A DNA stretch of 32,711 bases from Nanobdellota archaeon (GCA_022565615.1 JAIUMM010000018.1:1-32711), one strand, 5' to 3'; counted from the stretch's first letter, positions 7,241 to 16,013 are shown. Numbers and translations: made by a program. Notes: generated by a model not told the origin, from the sequence alone.

Positions 7241-9139
7241 ATGTCAGAGGATTATGGAGCAAAAAATATTAAAGTTTTAGAAGGTCTTGAAGCGGTGAGA
7301 AAAAGACCAGGTATGTATATTGGAGGAACTGGAATTAATGGACTTCATCATTTAGTAAAAGAATTAGTTGATAACTCAATGGATGAAGCACTTGCTGGGC
7401 ATTGTGATAAAATTGAAATTACAATTCATAAAGACAATTCAGTAACAGTTGGAGATAATGGGCGTGGAATTCCTGTTGATACACACTCAAAAGGAAAATC
7501 TGCAGCTGAGATTATTTTTACAGTTCTTCATGCGGGTGGAAAATTTGATAAAGGTTCATATAAAGTATCAGGAGGTTTACATGGTGTTGGTTCAAGTGTT
7601 GTAAATGCTCTTTCTAAATGGATGAAAGTTGAAATTTATAAAAATGGAAAAGAATATTTATTAGAATTTGAAAAACAAAAAGCAAAAAGAGGACTTGAAG
7701 AGATTGGAGTTACAAAACAAAGTGGAACAAAAGTTACATTTTTAGCTGATGATACTATTTTTCAAACTATTGAATACGAATATAAAACTATGCGTAAAAA
7801 GTATAGAGAATTTGCTTTTTTAAATCCTAATGTTACAATTATTTTTAGAGATGAAAGACCTGAAGAGATGATTGAAGAAGTATTTCATTTTGAAGGAGGA
7901 ATTGCCGAGTATGTAGATGAAATTACACAAAATTCAAAAAAAATTATTAAAGATACAATTTTTGTAACAGGTGAGAGAGATGATGTTGAAGTTGATATTG
8001 CTCTTACCTATACAAATTCATTTAATGAAGTTATTGAAGGATTTGTAAATAATGTGACAACTCCTGGAGGTGGAACTCACATTAGTGGTTTTAAACTCTC
8101 AATTACAAAAGCAATTAAAGATTATTTAAACGTTAATGGAAAAGCTGCTGATAAGAAGATTAATTTAACAGGAGAAGATATTAGAGAAGGAATTACTTCA
8201 ATTATTTCAGTAAGAGTTCCAGAACCACAATTTGAAGGACAAACTAAAGATAAACTTGGAAACCCTGAAGTTCAAGGAATAGTTCAACAAGTATTTTTTG
8301 AAAAATTTTATGCATATTTAGATGAAAATCCAAAAGCAGCTCAGGCAATTATTGAAAAATCATTGGGTGCTAATAAAGCAAGAGAAGCTGCTAAAAAAGC
8401 AAGAGATTTAGTAAGAAGAAAATCTGCTCTAGATTTCTCCTCAATGCCAGGAAAACTTGCAGATTGTTCAATTAGAGATCCAAAAGAAGCTGAATTATTT
8501 ATTGTAGAGGGAGATTCAGCAGGTGGTTCTGCTAAACAAGGAAGAGATAGAATGACTCAAGCTATTTTGCCTCTTAGAGGTAAACCTTTAAATGTTGAAA
8601 AGGCAAGACTTGTTAAAATGCTTGAAAATGAGGAAATTAAAACATTAATTACAGCTTTAGGTATGGGATTTGGAGAACAAGTTGACTATGAAAAACTTAG
8701 ATATCATAAAGTAATTATTATGGCCGATGCTGATGTTGATGGTTCACATATTGCAACATTAATTTTAACATTATTATTTAGACATTTTAGAGAATTAATT
8801 TTAAAAGGGCATGTGTATATTGCAATGCCTCCGTTATATGGAATTAAAAAAGGTCAAAAGAAAATTTGGATTCAAGATGAAGAGCAATTGACTCAATATA
8901 GGACAAATAATCCTTCCGAAAAATTGGAGCTTCAACGATATAAAGGTTTAGGAGAGATGAATCCAGATCAATTATGGGAGACAACTCTTGATCCTCTAAC
9001 AAGACATTTAAAGAGAATTACAATTGATGATGCAATTGAAGCTGATGAAGTATTTTCAATGTTAATGGGTGATAAAGTTGAGCCAAGAAAAGATTTCATT
9101 ATTGAAAATGCTAAATTTGTAGACGAGCTAGATATTTAA
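7241..9139 (+). CDS. gyrB: DNA gyrase subunit B (bacterial type)
   Basis: GyrB is the ATPase subunit of the type IIA topoisomerase that introduces negative supercoils. The 632 residues contain the GHKL ATPase (VRKRPGMYIG, ELVDNSMDEALAG, GGKFDKGSYKVSGGLHGVG), the transducer loop with QTKDKLGNPE, a TOPRIM domain with VEGDSAGGSAKQGRDR near residue 421 and ADADVDGSH near 494, and the C-terminal YKGLGEMNPDQLWETTLDP. The length fits the short GyrB lacking the E. coli-type insertion. Archaea with gyrase are thought to have acquired it from bacteria, and this copy looks fully bacterial. No gyrA is found here; the next gene is on the other strand. All key residues are intact. Confidence 0.97.
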   Translation: MSEDYGAKNIKVLEGLEAVRKRPGMYIGGTGINGLHHLVKELVDNSMDEALAGHCDKIEITIHKDNSVTVGDNGRGIPVDTHSKGKSAAEIIFTVLHAGGKFDKGSYKVSGGLHGVGSSVVNALSKWMKVEIYKNGKEYLLEFEKQKAKRGLEEIGVTKQSGTKVTFLADDTIFQTIEYEYKTMRKKYREFAFLNPNVTIIFRDERPEEMIEEVFHFEGGIAEYVDEITQNSKKIIKDTIFVTGERDDVEVDIALTYTNSFNEVIEGFVNNVTTPGGGTHISGFKLSITKAIKDYLNVNGKAADKKINLTGEDIREGITSIISVRVPEPQFEGQTKDKLGNPEVQGIVQQVFFEKFYAYLDENPKAAQAIIEKSLGANKAREAAKKARDLVRRKSALDFSSMPGKLADCSIRDPKEAELFIVEGDSAGGSAKQGRDRMTQAILPLRGKPLNVEKARLVKMLENEEIKTLITALGMGFGEQVDYEKLRYHKVIIMADADVDGSHIATLILTLLFRHFRELILKGHVYIAMPPLYGIKKGQKKIWIQDEEQLTQYRTNNPSEKLELQRYKGLGEMNPDQLWETTLDPLTRHLKRITIDDAIEADEVFSMLMGDKVEPRKDFIIENAKFVDELDI

Positions 9140-9148
9140 ATATTTTTT

Positions 9149-9168
9149 ATAATTTTTAAAAAAATTAT
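9149..9168. terminator. Possible shared terminator between gyrB and the next reverse gene
   Basis: ATAATTTTT and AAAAATTAT form inverted arms separated by two bases in the 60-bp gap where two genes converge. It has the A/T-run shape of a bidirectional terminator, but base composition makes such repeats common. Confidence 0.3.
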
Positions 9169-9199
9169 TTGTTTGTACACTTTAAATAATGAGTTTATT

Positions 9200-9628
9200 T
9201 TAATGAAGTAATGTGTTTATTCTTTCTCTTTGTTTATCATCTAAACTTTGATATGTTTGATGAAGTGCGTCTAAAATAGTATTAGTTTTATCCCTTACTG
9301 GTTCATATAGTTCTGTCATATGTGAATATGCAATACTTAAAGTTCTTGCAAAATCTCTTTGAGTTAATTGAGTTTTTTTTAAATTTTCAGGAAAAAACCC
9401 TCCCCAAAAATATGCACTATCTCTAAGTTCTTGAGGAGATGTAAATCCTATTGAGCTATCTATTAGTGGAGTCCTTGTAGGAATATTTTTCCCTTGTAAC
9501 ATATTAATAACATCTGTACTTATAACAAATCTAGTGATTTCATGTTCAATTCCTCCATATTTGAGGAATGTTTCAACTCTATTAAATGTATCACTATAAA
9601 ATTTTTTTGGTATTACTAATTGTTCCAT
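9200..9628 (-). CDS. Hypothetical protein, alpha-helical, no recognised family
   Basis: From the ATG at 9628 this encodes 142 residues. A longer frame starts at a TTG (9673), but an AT-rich TATA-like box is centred 25-26 bases before 9628, so the shorter form is favoured. The protein is mainly helical: an N-terminal part MEQLVIPKKFYSDTFNRVE, a central part with TPLIDSSIGFTSPQELRDSA and the aromatic YFWGGFFPENL, and a polar C-terminal helix ending in QRERINTLLH. No transmembrane segment, cysteine or catalytic motif is apparent. It is divergent from the methyltransferase-kinase fusion and shares its promoter region, and it converges on gyrB. I cannot assign a function. Confidence 0.6.
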   Translation of the reverse strand: MEQLVIPKKFYSDTFNRVETFLKYGGIEHEITRFVISTDVINMLQGKNIPTRTPLIDSSIGFTSPQELRDSAYFWGGFFPENLKKTQLTQRDFARTLSIAYSHMTELYEPVRDKTNTILDALHQTYQSLDDKQRERINTLLH

Positions 9629-9648
9629 TTTCTTTGTAGAATTTATTA

Positions 9649-9658
9649 ATTTAAAAAG
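9649..9658 (-). promoter_or_regulatory. TATA-like box deciding the start at 9628
   Basis: The reverse strand reads CTTTTTAAAT, centred about 25-26 bases before ATG 9628. It lies inside the longer TTG-initiated frame, which argues for the shorter gene. Confidence 0.45.
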
Positions 9659-9695
9659 TTTTTGAAATTTCAAATAAATTAAAGTTTAAGAAATT

Positions 9696-9704
9696 ATTAT
9701 AAAG
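9696..9704 (+). promoter_or_regulatory. TATA-like box for the methyltransferase-kinase fusion
   Basis: ATTATAAAG is centred 26 bases before the ATG at 9726. Confidence 0.5.
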
Positions 9705-9725
9705 TTAAAATTATATTTTTATAAT

Positions 9726-10949
9726 ATGACTTATCAACCAAGTGATGATACATTTCTTCTTCTCAATTCAATTAAAGATGATATTAAAGAAAATAATATT
9801 AGTACAAGTTCAATTAAAGTGTGTGAAGTTGGCTGTGGGAGTGGAGAGATTATTACAACACTAAAAGAAAAATTTACAACTATTAATGCATATGCAAGTG
9901 ATATAAATCATCAAGCAATTGAAGATGCAGTGAATTTGGCTCAACAAAAAAATGTAAATATTAATGCAAAAGTTGGTTCATTCTTAGAACCATTTGAAGA
10001 TGAAAAATTTGACATTATTTTATTTAATACTCCGTATCTTCCATGTGAAGATGGAGAGAGGTTTGATAAATTAAGTATTGAAGATAAAGCTTTATATGGG
10101 GGAAAAGCAGGATTTGAAGTGACTAATCAATTTTTAGACTCTTTGCATAATTCAATTCATGAAAACACTATTATTTATATGTTAATTTCAACTCTTACAC
10201 AACCAAATGTAGTAGAAGATTGTATTGTGGGAAATGGTTTTTCATTTGAAGTTGTAGCAAGACAAAATCATTTTTTTGAAGAATTATTGGTATATAGAAT
10301 TATACCTGCAAATGTATTGTGTCATTTAATGACAAAAAAATATACAAATATTAAGCGATTTGATAAAGGAAGACATTCTCATATTATTCAAGCACAAGTT
10401 CATAGTTCTAAACAATTAGCTATGGTTAAATTTGGAAAAAAACAACATATTGAAAAAGAGATATTTTTTTTACTAAAATTACAAGATGCCAATTATGCTC
10501 CTCAAATTATTGAATCTGGTATTGATACTATTTCTCAAGAAGGATTTGTGATTTATAAAAAAATTCAAGGTATGAAAATTGAAGAATTTATTCAAACGTA
10601 TATTCAAACTTATGATTCAATTATTCCACTAGAAAAAGTGTTAAATAGAATACTTGAAATTTGTTTTGATTTAGATGTAAAAGGAATTAGTAAAGATGAA
10701 ATGACTCATCCCCAAGAACACATTTTTATAAAACCAGATAATGTGGGAGAGATTTATTTTATAGATTTTGAACGTTCAATATTACAAGATAGATTTTCTA
10801 ATTCTAGACAATTTTTACAATATTGTATTAAAATTGGAAGAGTATTTGAACATTTTGGAATTATTCTTTCAAGAGAAAAATGTATCATTATGGGAAAAGA
10901 AATAATTCAAAAAAATACTTCTATTCTAATTCAAGAAATATATGAATAG
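9726..10949 (+). CDS. Fusion of HemK2/Mtq2-like methyltransferase and a COG2112-like protein kinase
   Basis: This is a 407-residue two-domain protein. Residues 1-195 are a class I SAM methyltransferase: YQPSDDTFLLL at the start, CEVGCGSGEI near 32-42, and NTPYLP near 100-105 in place of the usual NPPY, followed by LYGGKAGFEV. This is the archaeal/eukaryotic HemK2 (Mtq2) pattern; that family methylates the glutamine of the GGQ motif in release factor 1. Residues about 205-407 resemble the archaeal predicted Ser/Thr kinases of COG2112: a glycine-type loop FDKGRHSHI, lysine in VKFGKK, glutamate in EKEIFF, a catalytic-loop segment GISKDEMTHPQEHIF and a metal-binding IDFERS near 346. The two halves are in one frame without a stop. 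Substrates of both are inferred. Confidence 0.78.
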   Translation: MTYQPSDDTFLLLNSIKDDIKENNISTSSIKVCEVGCGSGEIITTLKEKFTTINAYASDINHQAIEDAVNLAQQKNVNINAKVGSFLEPFEDEKFDIILFNTPYLPCEDGERFDKLSIEDKALYGGKAGFEVTNQFLDSLHNSIHENTIIYMLISTLTQPNVVEDCIVGNGFSFEVVARQNHFFEELLVYRIIPANVLCHLMTKKYTNIKRFDKGRHSHIIQAQVHSSKQLAMVKFGKKQHIEKEIFFLLKLQDANYAPQIIESGIDTISQEGFVIYKKIQGMKIEEFIQTYIQTYDSIIPLEKVLNRILEICFDLDVKGISKDEMTHPQEHIFIKPDNVGEIYFIDFERSILQDRFSNSRQFLQYCIKIGRVFEHFGIILSREKCIIMGKEIIQKNTSILIQEIYE

Positions 10950-10955
10950 GTTTTT

Positions 10956-12083
10956 TTAATCATCAAATATTGTTTTAATTTGGTCTTCTACTTTTATTAT
11001 ATACGGCTTAATATATTTATAATCATCAATTTTAAATTTGCCAAAGAAGAGATGTTTAATATTATGTTTCTTTGCAAATGATTTAACATCATAATAACCT
11101 TTGAAATAAATGTAATCTTTTGAATATCCTCCTTTTAATGAAGTATCACAAATATTTCTTTTTGCTCTAAGTGAGAGAGAAAATGCATCACTTTCTTTAA
11201 AGTTAAATTCTCTAAGATAATGATATAATGTATAAAAATCCATTTTTTGAGCATAATATGTTGCAAGGACTCTTCCAGCATAAATATAAATTTGTGCTTT
11301 TGATAAAACTCCTGCTCTCTCTTCACTATATACTGCAAGACCTTCTTCAGTTGAAATATAATGGTCAGTTCCTCTTTGAAATAATTCTAAAGGTGCAAGT
11401 TGCTTAGCATTATAGTATCTCATATAATGAACACCTATCTCATGTACTTTTAATCGTTTTAAATCTAGAGTTGTAAAGCTCTCAGAAGGGTTAATTTCAA
11501 CAGTTTTTAGTCTTGCCATAATATTCATCTTATTTGCAAGTTTTTTATGTACAATTTTCAAATTATCTCCTGTGAGTCTTTTAACTTCTAATTGGAGTTC
11601 TTTTCCTAGTTTTTTATTATCAATTCTTTTAAATTTTATTTTTTCTCTTTTAAAATTTCTGCAATAAAGTTTAGCTCTAAGGACTAAAATTTGAGAAGGA
11701 GTTTTAAATAAGCGTTTATTAAAATGACTTGAAAGAGTTGAACCCCATGTATTATAGCATTCTAGAAGTAAAATGTCTTCTTTAATTTTGCTTTTTAAAA
11801 GTTGTTTAAATGCATAATAATCATTTTTAGTATTAATTTTTTTTTCAAATTCTTTTAACTTTAGCATTGAATTTTCATCAATTGTTCGTGTTTCAAATTT
11901 AAATTGAGGGTTGTAGACTTTATGTTCTTTAAGTTTTTTAAAAAATTTTTTTCTCTCTTCTTTAGAATTAAGTGGTTTTGGATAAGAGAAATTTATATCT
12001 TTAATAATTTCTTTATAATCTTCTTCAATTTTTTGACATTCTTGAATATAGACTTCCTCAATTTTATTAGAAATTACTTTCAT
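10956..12083 (-). CDS. DUF1704 zinc metallopeptidase, MATCAP-like
   Basis: This 375-residue protein has HEIGVH near residue 211 and STEEGLAVYSEE near 246. These are the HExxxH zinc motif and the downstream glutamate (the 'QEGLA' motif) of the DUF1704 family. The family includes bacterial proteins and the animal tubulin carboxypeptidases MATCAP/KIAA0895L. Catalytic residues appear intact, so a peptidase is expected; the substrate is unknown. The N-terminal 180 residues are helical and lysine-rich. No signal peptide is seen, so it should be cytoplasmic. It is convergent with the fusion gene, only 6 bases apart, and has its own TATA box 26 bases before the ATG. Length is close to the family norm. 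Confidence 0.82.
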   Translation of the reverse strand: MKVISNKIEEVYIQECQKIEEDYKEIIKDINFSYPKPLNSKEERKKFFKKLKEHKVYNPQFKFETRTIDENSMLKLKEFEKKINTKNDYYAFKQLLKSKIKEDILLLECYNTWGSTLSSHFNKRLFKTPSQILVLRAKLYCRNFKREKIKFKRIDNKKLGKELQLEVKRLTGDNLKIVHKKLANKMNIMARLKTVEINPSESFTTLDLKRLKVHEIGVHYMRYYNAKQLAPLELFQRGTDHYISTEEGLAVYSEERAGVLSKAQIYIYAGRVLATYYAQKMDFYTLYHYLREFNFKESDAFSLSLRAKRNICDTSLKGGYSKDYIYFKGYYDVKSFAKKHNIKHLFFGKFKIDDYKYIKPYIIKVEDQIKTIFDD

Positions 12084-12104
12084 ATGATATATTCTTAGAA
12101 ATCT

Positions 12105-12114
12105 ATTTATAAAC
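12105..12114 (-). promoter_or_regulatory. TATA-like box for the DUF1704 gene
   Basis: The reverse strand reads GTTTATAAAT, centred about 26 bases before the ATG at 12083. Confidence 0.55.
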
Positions 12115-12206
12115 TTATTTTCTTTGTTTATTCAATGATAGAATACTTCATTTAATAAAGTAACTTATATCAGTAATTATTATTAAAATTAATATTATAT
12201 ATTTAA

Positions 12207-12998
12207 ATGATTAAGAAAATGAAAACTAAACAAAAATATTGTGTAATTACAGGGGCTACTTCAGGAATAGGGTTTGAGAGTTCAGTTTATTTGGCTCAGT
12301 TAGGTTATTCGTTAATATTAATTGCAAGAAATAAGTCTAAACTTCTTGAAATGAAATCTAATTTAGAAGAAATTTATAAAATTGATTGTATAATTATTAT
12401 AAGTGATTTAAGTGTTTCAGGAGCTTGTACTAAGATTTCTAATTATATTACTAAGGAGAAATTAAATGTGTATATTGTAATGTGTAATGCAGGATTTGGA
12501 GATTATGGTGATTTTAAGGACTCTTCTTATTCAAAAACTCTTGAGATGATGGAATTAAATATGACATCAGTTGTTGATTTAACATATCAGTTACTTCCTA
12601 AAGTTATTTTATCAAAAGGACATATACTTTTTGTCTCTTCAATTGCTGGTTTTATTCCAATTCCATATATGAGTGTATATGCAGCTACAAAGTCATTTAT
12701 ATTGTCATTATCATTATCTTTAAGAGAAGAATTGAAGCCTTTTAATGTAAATGTGAGTGTATTATGTCCAGGTCCTACTAAAACTGCTTTTTTTAATAAA
12801 GCAAATGCTCAGAAGATTAGTTCAAATCAAAAATTAATGAGTGCAAGAGATGTTGCAAGAATAGGTGTAGATGCTATGTTTAAACAAAAAAGCATTATTG
12901 TTCCAACTTTTAAATTAAAATTGATGATTTTTATGAGAAGATGTATTTCATTATCCTTACTTACAAAAATTAGTGGAACAATGATTCGTTTAAAATAA
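12207..12998 (+). CDS. Short-chain dehydrogenase/reductase (SDR)
   Basis: This 263-residue NAD(P)-dependent oxidoreductase has TGATSGIG at residues 15-22 (cofactor glycine motif), ARNKSKL after the second strand suggesting NADP binding, NAGFG near 94-98, the catalytic serine in VSSIAG near 145, and YxxxK in VYAATKSF near 158-162. The later CPGPTKTAFF is typical of the classical SDR subgroup that includes DltE/YqjQ-like and 3-ketoacyl-type reductases. The C-terminal 30 residues are basic and hydrophobic (LMIFMRRCISLSLLTKI), possibly touching a membrane, as in lipid-acting SDRs. The substrate cannot be read. A second ATG at 12219 is possible; the first is used here. A 430-bp gene-free stretch follows. 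Confidence 0.88.
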   Translation: MIKKMKTKQKYCVITGATSGIGFESSVYLAQLGYSLILIARNKSKLLEMKSNLEEIYKIDCIIIISDLSVSGACTKISNYITKEKLNVYIVMCNAGFGDYGDFKDSSYSKTLEMMELNMTSVVDLTYQLLPKVILSKGHILFVSSIAGFIPIPYMSVYAATKSFILSLSLSLREELKPFNVNVSVLCPGPTKTAFFNKANAQKISSNQKLMSARDVARIGVDAMFKQKSIIVPTFKLKLMIFMRRCISLSLLTKISGTMIRLK

Positions 12999-13430
12999 TT
13001 TTTGAATTTTCTAAATTTTATGTTTGTCAATTTTTTTTGGATTTTTGAAATATCAATTTATTTCTTATATTTATTCATTTTTATTTTAAATATTAGTTAA
13101 TAAATATATTTGGATTTAATTAGAAATATTTATTTAATTAATAAAATTTTATAAATTTTATAAATAAACTTTAATTTGTTTTTTAATATTATATTTATTT
13201 ATTTATATTTAATTTAATTTATTTTTAAGGTTTTTTTAATATATAAAAATATTTTTAATCATTATTATTATTATTAGAAGATAAATTTTGTTTTTAAATC
13301 AAAATAACTTTTAAAATTCTTCACTGAGTATATTCTAGCAAGATTAATTTTTGTAAATTATAAGTGTTAAATTATTTTTAAGTCAGAGATAAATAGGTAA
13401 TTATTTAAACATTTATTTGTTAATATAAGT
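12999..13430. other. Gene-free, extremely AT-rich interval
   Basis: No convincing gene, tRNA or structured RNA is visible in these 432 bases. Between 13081 and 13260 only 9 of 180 bases are G or C (5%). A short ATT run lies near 13261-13275. The last 30 bases hold the polB promoter. It could be a replication-origin-like unwinding region or just decayed spacer; nothing here distinguishes these. Confidence 0.6.
13401..13410 (+). promoter_or_regulatory. TATA-like box for polB
   Basis: TTATTTAAAC is centred about 26 bases before the ATG at 13431. Confidence 0.5.
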
Positions 13431-15965
13431 ATGACTAAGTCTTTTTTATTTCATATAGATTTTAATAGAGAATCTCATGAATTAATTAGGTATTATATAA
13501 ATTCCAACTATCAAACTATTACTCAAAAAGTATTATTTTTTAAACCAATTTTTATTTTAAAAGAAGATTTTAACTCTTTATTTTCAAATCAAGAACAATC
13601 TTCTTTATCTTCACTTTTTACTATTGAATTTAATATTTCACAAAATAATGGGGATTTAAACTCTAAAATCTCTTCTTTATTTGATGAAGAAATTGTCAAG
13701 ATAACTCCTCTAAGTATTGATTCAAAAAATGAGTTGTATGAACTTATTAAATTATATTCTCTAAAGACATTTGAGTTTGATATTTCAGAAGTTGATTATT
13801 ATTTAATTGAGTCACAAGAACAAATAATTAATGATATTGATATTTCAAAGTGTAAAACTGTAAGTTTAGATATTGAAACAATTGGAGATGTAAATAAACA
13901 ACGAATTAATTTAATATCATTAAGTTCATATTCAAAAGAGTTTGAAGATGTAGTTCTTTTGAATTTAGAAGAATTAGACGATGAGAAGAGAAAAGAATTG
14001 TTTAATTTAACTTTAAAACATAAAGGGAGTCTTGAAACTTCTAATATTTCTATTCTTTTTAGTTCTATTACTAATGAAAGTGATTATAAGGAATTTCAAT
14101 TACAAAAGGCAAATTTAAATAATCAAGATTTTACCGTTGTTATTTGTAATACTCAAAGAGATCTTCTTTTAGAACTTCAAAGAAGAGTTAAAGAGTTTCA
14201 ACCTCAATTTATTGTAGGATGGAATGTTATTAATTTTGATTTTAAAGTATTACGTGATAAATTTAATCAATATGATTTAGATTTTAATTTTTCATCTCTT
14301 CAAGGGGAGAGTAAGATGAGAGTAACTTCTGAGTTTTTTGGAAAAGATCAGTTATATTTTCCAGGAATTATTGTTCTTGATGGAATTCAATTACTCAAAA
14401 CAAATTATATTCAATATTCAAGTTATAAATTAAGTTCAGTTGCAAAAGAAGTTCTTGGTGATGATAAAGTTGAACTTGATGAGTCAGAAGATAGTGATTA
14501 TAGTATTGTTGAGAAAATAAAGACTATTGAGTATAACTGGAAAACAAATCCTAAAAAATTAATCTGGTATAATTATAAAGATTCTGTGCTAGTACTTGAA
14601 ATATTGCAATCTTTAAAACTAATGGATTTAATGGTTCAAAGATCAATTATTACACAAACTCTTTTTGAGCGATTACAATCTCCAATTGCTGTGCTTGATC
14701 AGATGTATTTAAAAGAGCTTCATATTCAAAATAAAGTTGGAATTACACATTATCCTAATCAAGGAACAACTTCAATAGAAGGAGCATATGTAATTGAGCC
14801 AAAGAGTGGATTTTATGAAGATATTGTTGTATTTGATTTTGCATCTTTATATCCTTCATTAATGATTACATTTAATATTGATCCATTTAGATATAATTTT
14901 AAATTATCTTCTTCTTCATCTTCTTCAAATCCAGATTTAGATATTAATACTAATAGTAGTATATTTAATTATATTGTAGCTCCAAATGGTGCTGTGTATG
15001 AAAAAGAGGTTGGAATTTTACCGGGAATTTTAAGAAATTTATTTAATTTGAGAAAAGAAGCTAAAAAAAATAGAGAGTCTGTTAAATCTCACGCTCTAAA
15101 AATTACAATGAATTCATTTTATGGTGCAATGGCATCTCCTAAATCTAGGTATTATAATAAACATTTAGCAGAGTCAATTACTGCATTTGGAAGAGAGTGT
15201 TTATTAAAAGTAAAAGAATTTTTAGAAGAAAAAGAGGAATTACATGTTATTTATGGGGACACTGATTCAGTATTTGTTGAATGTTCAAATTTATTTAAAT
15301 TAAAAAATGCTTCAAATTTAGAAGAGAAGAAAAAAGTGATGCAAAAAGTTGAAGATTCAATTAATCTATATTTTAAAGAGTGGGTATTAGAGACATTTGG
15401 AGTTGAGAGTTTTTTAAGTATTGAAGCTGAAAAAGTATTTGATAAATTTTTTATTGCAAGTAAGAAAAGATATGTTGGAAGAGATGAATTGGGTGAATTA
15501 CAATTTACAGGAATGGAGTATGTAAGAGGAGATTGGACTGAGCTTGCAAAAGAGTTTCAAAGACAACTTGTTGAGCGTATCTTTAATGGTATAAGTAAAA
15601 ATGATATTAAATCATTTATTTTAGATGAGATTTCAAGATTACAAAGGGGAGAATATGATGATAAATTAGTATATTTGAAAAAAATTACAAAACCTCTTGA
15701 TGAGTATACAAAAATGACTCCTCCTCATGTAAAAGCTGCACGTGAACTTTCACATTTTAATGGAAGAGTAGTTGAATACGTAATGACTAAACAAGGTCCA
15801 AAACATATCTCTCTTTTTAATTCAAAATATCAGGAGTATGATTATGAGCATTATATTGATAAACAACTTAAAGGAGTAAGTGATGAAATTTTAGAATCAA
15901 TTGATTTGGACTTTGAGGAGATACTCAATTCAAAAAAACAAACTAGTTTAAATAAATTCTTTTAA
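13431..15965 (+). CDS. polB: B-family DNA polymerase, closest in pattern to bacterial Pol II
   Basis: This 844-residue enzyme has an intact 3'-5' exonuclease (DIE near 148, GWNVINFDF, YNYKDSVLV) and polymerase motifs A (DFASLYPSLMITFNIDP near 470), B (ALKITMNSFYG near 560) and C (YGDTDSVFV near 608). Around and after these motifs it follows E. coli Pol II closely: IDP after motif A, KKRYVG, GMEYVRGDWTELAKEFQ, KPLDEY, PPHVKAAREL and YDYEHYIDKQL. Pol II is a translesion/repair polymerase in bacteria, so this may not be the main replicase. The last eight residues QTSLNKFF are a PCNA-binding PIP box. A serine-rich insertion lies after motif A. The domain set is complete. Confidence 0.93.
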   Translation: MTKSFLFHIDFNRESHELIRYYINSNYQTITQKVLFFKPIFILKEDFNSLFSNQEQSSLSSLFTIEFNISQNNGDLNSKISSLFDEEIVKITPLSIDSKNELYELIKLYSLKTFEFDISEVDYYLIESQEQIINDIDISKCKTVSLDIETIGDVNKQRINLISLSSYSKEFEDVVLLNLEELDDEKRKELFNLTLKHKGSLETSNISILFSSITNESDYKEFQLQKANLNNQDFTVVICNTQRDLLLELQRRVKEFQPQFIVGWNVINFDFKVLRDKFNQYDLDFNFSSLQGESKMRVTSEFFGKDQLYFPGIIVLDGIQLLKTNYIQYSSYKLSSVAKEVLGDDKVELDESEDSDYSIVEKIKTIEYNWKTNPKKLIWYNYKDSVLVLEILQSLKLMDLMVQRSIITQTLFERLQSPIAVLDQMYLKELHIQNKVGITHYPNQGTTSIEGAYVIEPKSGFYEDIVVFDFASLYPSLMITFNIDPFRYNFKLSSSSSSSNPDLDINTNSSIFNYIVAPNGAVYEKEVGILPGILRNLFNLRKEAKKNRESVKSHALKITMNSFYGAMASPKSRYYNKHLAESITAFGRECLLKVKEFLEEKEELHVIYGDTDSVFVECSNLFKLKNASNLEEKKKVMQKVEDSINLYFKEWVLETFGVESFLSIEAEKVFDKFFIASKKRYVGRDELGELQFTGMEYVRGDWTELAKEFQRQLVERIFNGISKNDIKSFILDEISRLQRGEYDDKLVYLKKITKPLDEYTKMTPPHVKAARELSHFNGRVVEYVMTKQGPKHISLFNSKYQEYDYEHYIDKQLKGVSDEILESIDLDFEEILNSKKQTSLNKFF

Positions 15966-16013
15966 TTTTTTTAATTTTTTTAATTGATTTTTTCTTTTTT
16001 TTCTTTCTTTTTC
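15966..16013 (+). terminator. Pyrimidine-rich terminator region after polB
   Basis: Immediately after the polB stop come repeated runs of five to nine T residues within a tract of almost only T and C. This is the kind of oligo-T sequence at which archaeal RNA polymerase stops. No hairpin is needed. Confidence 0.55.

Noticed and set aside
9200-9673. Longer gene starting at TTG 9673
   Set aside because: A TATA-like box sits inside it, 25-26 bases before the ATG at 9628, and leaderless ATG starts are the rule here.
11904-12098. Forward open frame opposite the start of the DUF1704 gene, rich in Phe and Ile
   Set aside because: It is the antisense shadow of a lysine-rich coding region; no promoter or family pattern supports it.
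12827-13030. Reverse frame over the 3' end of the SDR gene
   Set aside because: Mostly antisense to the SDR coding sequence, without a recognisable protein pattern.
15966-16013. T/C-rich tract as a polypyrimidine regulatory element
   Set aside because: Its place right after the polB stop makes an oligo-T terminator the simpler explanation.
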